DNA from: Spirodela intermedia
Taxonomy: Eukaryota > Streptophyta > Magnoliopsida > Alismatales > Araceae
Assembly: GCA_902729315.2 (NCBI GenBank)
Contig: LR746268.1
Location: 1,729,501-1,793,500 of the forward strand
Direction of reading: 5' to 3'
DNA: 64,000 bases
Under the pieces are notes generated by a model, which had not been told where the DNA came from, ran no database searches, and worked only from the letters and a program-made list of their open reading frames with translations. Each line of letters opens with the position of its first letter. Position 1 is the stretch's first letter. Below are positions 55,201 to 64,000 of the stretch, piece by piece. Made by a program: the position numbers and the translations under genes.

Positions 55201-58200
55201 ATGCAGCTCCAGCCCACGCAGTCTTTGCAACAACCCCATTTGCTTTTACAATCCTCGCATTCAAAGGGAAAATAAGGAATAGTCTAGGGACATATTGGAT
55301 GAGCACAATCAAAGCAAGGGTATTGTTTGTGTGGGCCTTGGAGTCGTTCACAGCTGGTATAATACCCCAAACAATGATCTGCAGAACAGAAGAAACGAAT
55401 AATTTGAGATCACCGTAATATTTTCTGGTGCACAATCTTGAAGCTTTTAACGGTCTTACACTACCTATGTAACAGTTGTTACTGAAGCCACGGTGAGAAA
55501 TTCGCGTTAAATGAATTACTAAGGACATTACTGCAAAAGATCCAACATACGAAGAACATATAAACAATCTGTAAAGACCTCAGCGAGTACTTTCAAAGAT
55601 CCTAAGCAGTAATAGCATTATCTCAGGGAAAGAGTAGTAGTCAGCATAATATTGTTAAACACATTTTTGTGTCTATAATATGAGGATTTGGTCAATCTGA
55701 TGAAGTATCGTTATGAAAGACTCCCCACCACAAGACGAAAAGTATCAATGCAACGTTCTGAAAGCCGAATTCAGGAAATGAACTTCATTGGAGAGAAAAA
55801 AGGACAAGAATGCAGGTATGAAAAAAAAAAGAAAACAAGAATCTCGTTCTATCATCATTTGAAATGATGAATGGAATAATGCGCTCAGGTAAACTAATCA
55901 AAATCAAATAAGAGCACATAGGGAAAAGTCAAAATATTTACAAAGAAGAATCTTCTATAAGAAAGAGTGTCTAGTATTCAGAGTTCCTAAAATGGAAGAT
56001 AATTCACTCCCAATGGATAATCAACATACATAAAAAGTAAATCAAAACACTAATGAAGTAAATTTAGATTTTCCAAAAAAAATAAACTAGTCATGAAAAT
56101 CATGAAACTCCATTAAGTATGAATCCTTTCTCCATTATTATTTCAAGAATTGTTCTCTTGCATGATGGCTGCTCAGATTCCAACAAATCGAAAAATCTTT
56201 GAACAATAGATTTGGAACAATAATGAGATAAAAAGCTCACACTCTTACTTCATTATGCTGAAAATAACCCTTCTTTTAGGAATGTAAATAAACTGTGCAG
56301 GTTTTCAGAATGTAAACAAGAACGCATTGGATGGCAATCACAATGTTAGGAAGAATAGTCTAAACCTAGATGGTGGTGTCATTAAACAGGAATATTCATT
56401 TTTGGGCAGTCGTTAAGAGCAAAAGGTTCATGTTTACGCTAAGAATCTAATGACAGGGGGTAAAGGTTCATTAAAAATTTTATTCCAACATTCCAGTTTA
56501 GAAGTTCTTCCAACAGTCCAGCCATCCAGTCTACTTTTAAAGAGTGAATATCCTCAATGATGAGCATTCTTCAGCACCTCCCAATTGGAAGGTATTCTAC
56601 AGTTTTCAAATTTTAAGGAAAAAGGCAAAAAAGTTGGCATGAATTTTGTACTGCAAAGAACAACAAAGTGTGTCACAGAAAAAAAAGGGAAGAGACAGCA
56701 GTCGAGTAAATATCCCTTTGGCATGGCTCCGAAGTAGATATTGAATCAAATTTCTCTCAGAAATCATTTCCACATTCTTCTAATTTTGGGTGCCTAAAGT
56801 AATAGGGTAACATGGCAGTAAGACAGCTTTTTAAGGAAAAAAATTTCACACAGGCCACCCACAATAAAGACAATCGTTGCAGGACAGCTTTGAAGACGAG
56901 GGAATAAGTCCCTTGTAGAAAAAGCAAAATGACATAGGCAACACAATAGTGGTCACAATCATGGGACGGTTCCTAATTTTGAGGAATCAGTAACACAACC
57001 AACTCATACCGAGCAAACTAAAGCGAGTGAGTTTACGAACGACGATTATTGAACGTTCTAAGTACATCCAGCAGGAATCGAACCTACTCAATTTGCCAGC
57101 CAATGTTGTAACCATTAAGCACCATGGATGCAACAGCGCATGAACTAGGTTTTGTTTTTATTCCTTCTCGAGCTACAGTCATCGCAGCTCATGTGTCTTG
57201 TGTCATCAACGCAGTTGTACATACCTATGCTTGGATTGTGGTGAAACAAGAACCCTTACGTCCCAGATTTAGGGCCTTCCGAATAAAAAAAATCTGATGG
57301 TAGCAGAGCTAACTTCTGATGTTGCCTAGTCTATGTCCAAGCACTAGGATTGACTCCAGCACTTGCAGGGGAAACCCAAGATTCATGTGTAGACATTAAC
57401 AGCGAAGAAATTATGAGATGTATCATATTTTAGCTGCAGAACGGAGACCATGGATCTCAAAGCCATCATGGAATTGTCTAATGCCTTTCTGTCTGTACAA
57501 GATGCAAGTCCATTGGGCGATGACTGATTGAAAAGGTACGTTTAAAATGAAGCATGTGAGTAGACTGCTTGAGTCCCATTGCTCCTATTAGACTGCTGGT
57601 GCATGCTTCTCCTTTCCCTACCGGACTACCTCGTGCAACACTAAATTCCACTCTTTCCCCTCCCAGACTGTCATTCAGGAAGAATCAAGGAGAGCCAAAA
57701 ATCAGAGGCAGTTTATCTGAACACAAAATGTAGAGTCTGATAGAGAGGGAACCAGTCATTCACATTCGGCCAAATGCGAATGCACTTATAAGAAAAGTAC
57801 AATTCTTGCGTTTCAGATTGGACAGAAGTGGTTTTTTTTCTGTTTGTTATCCTCATGCAAACCGTTTGTTCACAATCCTGATAACTTGGAGAGCAATGTA
57901 GGCGCAAACTGCCTACAGGGTGGGACCAAACAAGAATCTTATTAAGCTGCTCACCAAGGTGACCTAGACACTAGATGACTCCTAGAAAGTAGTGCTCGAC
58001 ACCAAGCATACACACACTAAAGATATAATACAGAACAACAAATATATAGGCTACCCAGTTTCAATCTACTGCCATTACATATATAGGTCTTCCCGGTTTT
58101 TATTATAAACAATACTGACCAAGGATACGCCAGTGTCTTTTCCACTTATCTCAGAAAATTAAGATTTCTCTAACCGTATCAATTGTCTGCCTTTGGATAA

Positions 58201-59724
58201 ACCATTTATTAATGGTAGCACATCATTTTCACTTAGGGCATTGATAGCCTATAGTGTCTAAGGATTCATCACAAGATCTTTTTCAAATTATATGCGAATT
58301 CTTTATGAATATGATTAAATGGAATTCATTCCAGATGAATTTTCTCTTAATATAAAACATAGAGACAAGTAGATTTGCCTTCGTTCCCAAATAAATATGA
58401 TTTGCATATAAATCCTACCTTCTTTTCTTCTAATAAAATAGGTTCATTTGACCATTTAAAAATTTCACAGAAAGGTAACATTTTTGAAAACAATAGCAAT
58501 CAGCGGAGTGAACATTTTCATACGAGAATTCGACTTTAACAGTATCACCTACTTGAATGGTCCCACTTGTATGTACAATATAAACACTCAAAGCTAGTTG
58601 CGGAAATTCAAGTCTCCTTCATAATTTTTCCAAAGAGATAATTTAGAAGCACGCGAAAGGCTTATACACGTTTGCTCTTTCCCCATTTTTATTCCTCCTT
58701 TCCTTTGTTCTTCAATGCTTTCATATGATAACATCCTAATGAAGTCATTTAGTGTCCTCCTCAAGACTCAAACTAAAGTACACATTTACCATGCCAAGGC
58801 GACGTCTGTTGGCCAATGGATTGAGTTGACAACAAAATATCGCATAAAAGCTATGGAAAGAAATGTACTCTAAGAAGGGAAAGACCGTGCTCAATCTGAA
58901 GCGAACAATTTTTTCTCACACCAAAGAGCTTCGCACTTTCAAACTACAGTAGAATTACTGTCGCGGGATATTCTCAGCTAGTTACTATTTTGTGATTGGC
59001 AGCAAGACGTTGAGCCAATCGAGGCAGAAAGAGTACAAAATAGTTGGTTCCTTTTAGAATATCAAATCTGTCTTTTATTTCTTCCCATGGATGAAATTAT
59101 CATCAGAATGAAATAAGAAATTAAGGAAAATTTTACGCAGTTGAAGAAGAAGAAGAAGAAACTCCAGTGATTAGGGAATGAGGGGAACCTTGCCTGAGGG
59201 ATCGGAAGCATAGCGACAAGATCGATCGCAAAATCCGACTTCAGATAACGGAGGGCAATCTGGTTTGTGTCCCTGACGAGCTCTCCTTTGCCAAAGATCC
59301 TCGAACTCGGCGCAACGAAGGCCGTCCGGAATTTCAGGATCATGTGGGTCAAGTAGAACAGATCGGCAACAGTCCGGAAGAACGTGACGACTATACCGAG
59401 GTTCAGATCAATGCGAATGCAGGCAGGCCCGCCTATCGACTGGAGATAGAAGTAGAGCGGGTCGAGGAAGAGCGCCACGAGGCATGCCACGAGGAAGACG
59501 TGGTTCCACTTCAGGACGACGTCGCTCCCAGGGTCGAGGATCCGGCGCGGCTGCCATGGCTTGCGGCGTGCGAGTAAGAAGGGGGAAGCGGCCGAGCCTG
59601 CCGAGGGGGCAGAGGGCGGGGGAGGGCGAGGGGGCGGCGGCCGCCGGAATGGGAGGAGCCGTGAGGTGGAGGCGGTAGAGGCGGGGGAGGACGGATCGAC
59701 AACAATCCTAGCCTTCTTCCTCAT
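49295..59724 (-). CDS. Cyclic nucleotide-gated ion channel, plant CNGC group III-like
   Basis: This is a complete gene on the minus strand for a 730-aa plasma-membrane cation channel subunit. Exons: 59724-59194, 55378-55169, 55052-54739, 51918-51807, 50814-50578 and 50083-49295 (TGA). The N-terminus is Pro-rich (residues about 22-45). S1 starts after ILDPGSDVVLKWNHVFLV; S5 contains AWAGAAYNLLLYMLASHV; the pore is WWGLKNLSSYGQG with filter triplet GQG; S6 ends LIGNMQ. The C-linker follows (TYLQSVTVRLEEW, LPLDLRRDIQRHLC). The cyclic-nucleotide-binding domain spans residues about 470-590, with phosphate cassette GDFCGEELLTWAL near 537-549. An IQ calmodulin motif lies at about 614 (FIQAAWRRFKRRK). 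The acidic tail has a D-run encoded by GAT/GAC repeats. Best likeness is to CNGC14-18, especially CNGC15. Intron 1 (55379-59193) has a GC donor. First and last exons are very GC-rich. Confidence 0.95.
51367..51405. repeat. Perfect 14-bp stem, 11-nt loop hairpin in CNGC intron 4
   Basis: The word atgatataccaacc (51367-51380) is followed after 11 bases by its exact reverse complement (51392-51405). It lies in the intron 50815-51806. The stem is short for a miRNA precursor. Confidence 0.75.
57063..57131 (-). repeat. tRNA-like sequence, SINE head or degenerate organelle-derived tRNA
   Basis: Read on the minus strand, GCATCCA at the 5' end can pair over seven positions with TGGATGT at the 3' end (one G-T pair). 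GTAGG-TTCGATT-CCTGC forms a five-pair T arm. The internal word GGTTCGATTCC (57084-57074) is a perfect pol III B box and TGGTGCTTAATGG is an A-box-like word. The ends and T arm resemble plastid trnI-CAU, but the anticodon arm is not well formed, so it is not a working tRNA. It lies in CNGC intron 1. It could be the head of a tRNA-derived SINE extending towards 56950, or a decayed plastid fragment. Confidence 0.55.
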
Positions 59725-59731
59725 CTTCCAT
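59708..59731 (-). promoter_or_regulatory. Upstream ORF overlapping the CNGC start codon
   Basis: An ATG seven bases before the CNGC ATG, in another frame, opens MEDEEEG and stops at TAG 59710-59708, inside the CNGC coding start. Its context, gccATGg, is stronger than that of the main start. The same frame stays open further upstream, with another ATG at about 59908. Depending on the transcription start, ribosomes would meet one or more upstream ATGs first, so translation of the channel may depend on leaky scanning or reinitiation. Inference from sequence. Confidence 0.5.
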
Positions 59732-60014
59732 GGCGGAGACGGCAGCGGAGGCTTCTTCCTCTACGGATGGCGGGGGGGAGGTGGAAGGCGGCGGCCATGT
59801 AGAGCGGGCGAAGCCTCTGGACGATGAGGGTGACGTGGAGTGCGAGCGCCATTTTGGTGGCGAGGAGCAGCCGAGGGTTTCTCGGGCGACCGAAGGAGAG
59901 CCTGCCATTGCGGGAGAGAGCAGAGGAGGATGGCCATGGCCGGTTGGGGGGTGGTGGGGTGGAGGACGAGTACCAGGTGTTGAAGTAGCGGCAGCTACGG
60001 ACAACATGTCCCGG

Positions 60015-60023
60015 CTTTATAAC
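60015..60023 (-). promoter_or_regulatory. TATA-like box of the CNGC gene
   Basis: Read on the minus strand, GTTATAAAG lies about 290 bp before the CNGC ATG, at the boundary between the GC-rich leader and AT-rich upstream DNA. This would give a leader of about 260 nt. Positional inference. Confidence 0.4.
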
Positions 60024-60068
60024 GGTCGTAACTGTACAATACAAAGTCGCGTTGACTTTTTCATCTAA

Positions 60069-62454
60069 AATGGTTAAATACTAGAACTCGGTCAACTTAA
60101 TTCATTCATCCCATTATCAAACTGAGAACTAAATTAATATAAGTCAACCTGCTAAAGAGATTATCTAAAATTAAGGTGAAATTAACTTAATTAATCATAA
60201 CCAATTAACATATTGGTTATTTAAAATGATTAATCAATCCTAACTAGTTTGGATTTATATTTATAAGAAAATAAGATAATCTGAATGGATTTATATAAAT
60301 AATGAGTAATTAAAGCAATTTAAAAGAGACATGAAAAAAAGGTGCAAAAAACCCTGAATGCACCAAGATAACTTAATTACGGTTCTTCATCAAAATCTAT
60401 CATAATAACCTTTTCATAATCTGAAAATGTGTAATATTTATCTATTATATATAATATTTATAATTTTCACATTTTCTTGAGAGATTTGTAAGCTTTCATG
60501 AGAGAACTTCTATAAGAGAAACCTCTCTTCATTTGCTAAGGAGGGTAGCTTTTTGGCCTTTTTCATAATTTACTATTTTTATTACTTTATTATTGCAGTT
60601 AAAAATAGTGGTTTTTAATCAACGTTCATACTTACGGTAAAACCATCAAATAATGTACATATATTTCTGTAATAAGGGCCATTGTAGAAATTGACAATTA
60701 ATCTAAATTACCAACACTCTTCAAAATTGTGATGATGGTTTTTTTTTATACTATTCTTTAGGTACACAAACTATAAATAGTTTTTGGCCCCATATCAAGA
60801 GGAACATTCAATTGAATCAAAGTCTCTATAATCATTAGTCTGGTAGAGATAACCAAATATCTTATCAATTATATAAATCATTAACCATATAGAGTGTGTT
60901 AGTATGAGCATAGATGTGACAAAGACAAGAGTGTCTAGAGGTTTCCACTAGGTTATATGTGCCATAACATGGAGTGAATAAAGTCTTTGGCAACTATATG
61001 GCCTACTTGAATTTACAAGAAGAGGAGAACGGCTCTAGATGATATTAAATAATACCTAGATATGAAGTAAAATATAACTAAATGGTCAAATACAACTTAA
61101 TATGCATGATTATGTGTGACCTATATAGCTTGAAAAAATCAATTTTTTACCTTTAATCCCTCAAGGATTAGTTAGATTCACAAACCCATAAAACTTATTA
61201 TCATATTAGTTTGCATACCAAATCTTATCCTTAGTAAGAAATCTATTCAATTTTTCACAAAGTAGAGCATTGGGAAAATGGAGGCGACTAGCAGGAAGAA
61301 GTTGAGAACTGGTTGGAGTGATGGATAAAGAGGAGATGAGTTTACTAGGATGAGAACACAGGAAGTGTTTGTGACTTTGTTAAAGATTAATAAATAATGG
61401 ATAAATTAAGAAAATTCCAAAGAGGCAAAGTAGAGTTCTAACCCCTGAAGTTTTGAGAATTTACTTTGTGACTCTTGAACTTTCAAATGTCCTAAATTTC
61501 ATGATTTTGATTCTTTGAGTTTTTTATGGATTTATTAAAATAAAATAAATAGTTATTAATTGACAAGAATCACTATGATATTATAACTATAGATAGAAGA
61601 AGTTGAAAATCCAAGTCTTGTCAATTACTTGGTTGCTAAGGCAATGATTCATTCACTAGAGTTTGTAAGACTATGATGAAAATCAAATTATAATGAGTAA
61701 TGTATCAAGTAATAAGTAATTTTTCTCAGCCGCAGCCTTGACTTCTACAGTCATCTAACCATGCTATTTGGGTAAGAAACACCACGATAGTGCTAAGTTC
61801 TAAAAAGCTGCTGGTCTACTCTCAACAACAAGTTGTTCATCTAGTTAAACTTTATTATTTGACATATGAATAAGGCTTGGCCAAGAGAGAGATAAAGGAA
61901 CTACCAAGAGGGCCTAAGGCTGATATCTATCAAATATTTCGTATTACCATCTGTTTACTATCTATGTAAATATATTTGTTATTTTCCGACTAATGAAATA
62001 ATATATTGTACAGTCCTCCTCCCTTGTGGCTGGCGTACATCCCATCAGGACTTCAAACTATTCAAAGGAAATCCAACACTAAGAGTAGGGGCATCATTAG
62101 CCTGACATGAAATAGCGGAAGGTGATAGAACTGCTGCTGTCTAATAGCATCATTTATCGGCTATGGCTGTTTCTGGCCGTCATCACCTCCTTCTATACTC
62201 CTTTTAGAATAACTAGTGAAAAATATATGCTGATTTCCTCAGTTCTTACTCCTCCATAACTTTGCGTGAACTCAAGCACGGTAGAGAACCTCCGAATATG
62301 ACAAGGGCTGGGACCCATATTAGGAACTTTTCTCAAACGCTGCCAAGTAAGTTCATCTTGTCCCCGTTAGAGCGAGCAGGTAGCTCGTTTTCATGCGAGT
62401 TCCCTGCCATACACTTTCTTCATAATGGTCGGGACAACCCTGAGCTCCTCACTA
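60069..62454. other. AT-rich intergenic DNA upstream of the CNGC gene
   Basis: No exon is supported. The first part presumably holds distal promoter DNA of the CNGC gene. Around 62250-62440 the sequence becomes more balanced in composition and opens into the reading frame that runs through the CT microsatellite, which I do not regard as a gene. Confidence 0.45.
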
Positions 62455-62812
62455 CTCTCTCTCTCTCTCTCTCACTCACTCACTCACTCACTCACTCTCT
62501 CTCTATCACTCTCTATCATTCTCTATCACTCTCTCTCACTCGCTCTCACTCTCTCTATCACTCTCTATCACTCTCTCTCACTCTCTCTATCACTCTCTCT
62601 ATCACTCTCTCTCACTCTCTCTCACTCTCTCTCACTCTCTCTCACTCTCTCTCACTCTCTCTCACTCTCTCTCTCTCTCACTCTCTCTCACTCTCACTCA
62701 CTCTCTCTCACTTGCTCTCAGTCTCTCTCAGTCTCTCTCAGTCTCTCTCACTCGCTCTCACTCTCGCTCTCTCTCTCTCTCTCTCACACTCACTCACTCA
62801 CTTCACTCTCCC
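62455..62812. repeat. Compound CT/CTCA/CTAT-rich microsatellite, about 360 bp
   Basis: Almost pure CT with periodic A or G: blocks of CTCA repeats, then CTCTCTAT, CTCTCTCA and CTCTCAGT units. The higher-order unit is about 10 bp through the middle. Being nearly stop-free, it creates long artificial Leu-Ser-rich frames on the plus strand. Confidence 0.95.
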
Positions 62813-63311
62813 GTCATTAATAAAGCGACATACCGTACATCTTCGAAGGCTGTGACTCTCGCCTAAGAGAGCCTTCCATCCTGGCCGTCTGATGCATGCA
62901 GCATCTACCTCGAGAAGACAACTGCAGCCGCGGGCTAGAGGACTGGCTGAAAGTCAGAGATGCCCACCCATGTCCACGCCCAGCACAGTGTCATCCTCTC
63001 TCGTTCCGGGCAACTTCAGCCAGAATGTTTCAGACACAAACAGTGAAACCCACGGCGGCCGAGAAGCTAAAAGTGGAATGATGACTGAAGCCGCCTCTTC
63101 AAGACCCGTGGCTGGTCAATGCAGATTTAACTCTCTCACTACCAGCCGTTCTGGTTCATTAATGATGCCGGCTCCTGCAAATTCTCTAAATACACTCTCC
63201 TGTCGCGTCTCGGGGAGAATGCGATGATCACGCAGCTAGCTCACATCTACAGAAAGCCTGCCATACCTCTGCAAACCTAAGCCCTTCGCATTTGGAAGGA
63301 GGGGAACACAG

Positions 63312-63313
<2 letters not shown>
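62813..63313. other. Spacer between the CT-rich and AG-rich tracts
   Basis: Sequence of balanced composition with an open frame (plus 62892-63227) lacking a recognisable domain. I cannot tell whether it is decayed coding sequence or unique intergenic DNA. Confidence 0.35.

Positions 63314-63368
<55 letters not shown>
63314..63368. repeat. (AG)27 microsatellite
   Basis: An uninterrupted AG dinucleotide run of about 55 bases. It is likely to vary in length between individuals. Its complement matches the CT-rich block 500 bp to the left. Confidence 0.95.
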
Positions 63369-63371
<3 letters not shown>

Positions 63372-64000
63372 GTTTCATTGCGAAGATTCACAAAAATCTT
63401 ATCAGGATTCGGCGATGGTGGTATTTCGACTAAAATAAAATAGATTGTGACGAACAATTTGAACTTCTATTTTTTTTTCCCATAATTGCTGAAGCTTTTC
63501 TAAGACGTTAAGACCAGCCCAATGCTATAATTATTTGAAATTATCTATGTGGGGGCTATGGTTGGACCGTACTCTGACCTTCATTAGTTCTAACCTACAT
63601 AAAGGTCTTACGACGCGCAAACAGTGACAAGCACGGTGGGTCTCGGTAAGAGAGCAGATATAATAAATTATAGCTTTGACTCGTGAGAACCCAACTCGAT
63701 CGCGATGTAAAACTCAACGATATAATTCGAAGTGAATTCTATATGACATATCCACGTCAAGTTATTTGAAAAAAAAGTCCTTGTTGAATATTTGGTTTAG
63801 ATGGGCAAGAAGAATCTTAATTCTCTAATCATATTTCAGAAAAATTTTAGCTCAAAAGATTAAATTATCGAATAAATTAATTATTCCCCATATAAGTTTG
63901 CCTTTCGCTTGGAATTTTCCATACAAAAGCGATGGCAACTTGAAAAGAAAAAATCTCATTCCATGAATATACATTATCATTAAACTCCCGCGAGTATCAT
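63369..64000. other. AT-rich non-coding DNA at the right edge
   Basis: No open frame, RNA gene or transposon part is supported in the last 630 bases. Confidence 0.45.

Noticed and set aside
57063-57131. Functional tRNA gene
   Set aside because: Acceptor and T arms are good, but the D and anticodon arms do not fold normally and no clear anticodon loop is present.
59730-60068. Plus-strand open frame rich in Gly and Glu
   Set aside because: It is antisense to the CNGC leader; low-complexity composition and no domain.
62262-62855. Long plus-strand open frames rich in Leu, Ser and His (also 62425-62820)
   Set aside because: They are translations of the CT-rich microsatellite; lack of stops is a composition effect.
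63236-63457. Minus-strand open frame with a Leu-Ser repeat
   Set aside because: It is the translation of the (AG)27 tract.

Overview
The window is plant nuclear DNA, most likely from a flowering plant and plausibly a monocot. The evidence is AT-rich intergenic and intronic sequence full of decayed repeats, many short spliced exons, first exons much more GC-rich than inner exons in four genes, and gene families with plant-specific architecture (a StMADS11/SVP-type MIKC MADS gene and a group III-like CNGC channel). The monocot call rests only on the GC gradient and is an inference. No bacterial, organellar or viral replicon is present.

Layout, left to right. 1-8159: AT-rich DNA with a roughly 0.73-kb tandem duplication, probably (part of) the first intron of the next gene. 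8160-11705 (+): exons 2-8 of an SVP/AGL24-like MADS-box gene; its MADS-domain exon is not in the window. 13731-14475: five tandem copies of a roughly 150-bp unit just upstream of the next promoter. 14735-19197 (+): complete cyclophilin-40 gene, eight exons, 368 aa. 19198-20459: convergent 3' region with an unexplained GC-rich island. 20460-25845 (-): complete ARMC6-like armadillo-repeat gene, eight exons, 466 aa. 25.9-31.6 kb: AT-rich intergenic DNA with degenerate repeats. 31786-39076 (+): complete histidine-phosphatase (phosphoglycerate-mutase-like) gene, six exons, 244 aa. 39.9-47 kb: a 27-bp perfect inverted repeat, a decayed Athila-type Ty3/gypsy pol on the minus strand and remnants that look copia-like. 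49295-59724 (-): complete cyclic-nucleotide-gated channel gene, six exons, 730 aa, with a tRNA-like/SINE-like element in its first intron. 60-64 kb: intergenic DNA with a large CT-rich microsatellite and an (AG)27 tract.

All exon models were built by hand from splice sites, reading-frame phase and family alignment recalled from knowledge; every intron closes in phase. Two introns (one in CYP40, one in CNGC) need a GC donor instead of GT. The genes do not form a pathway, but the head-to-tail neighbours SVP-like and CYP40 (SQUINT in Arabidopsis) both belong to families that control developmental phase timing, which may be coincidence. I found no obviously new biological system. The points most worth a second look are the promoter-proximal tandem array at CYP40, the upstream ATGs that overlap the CNGC start, the perfect inverted repeats, the tRNA-like element and the GC-rich island between CYP40 and ARMC6.
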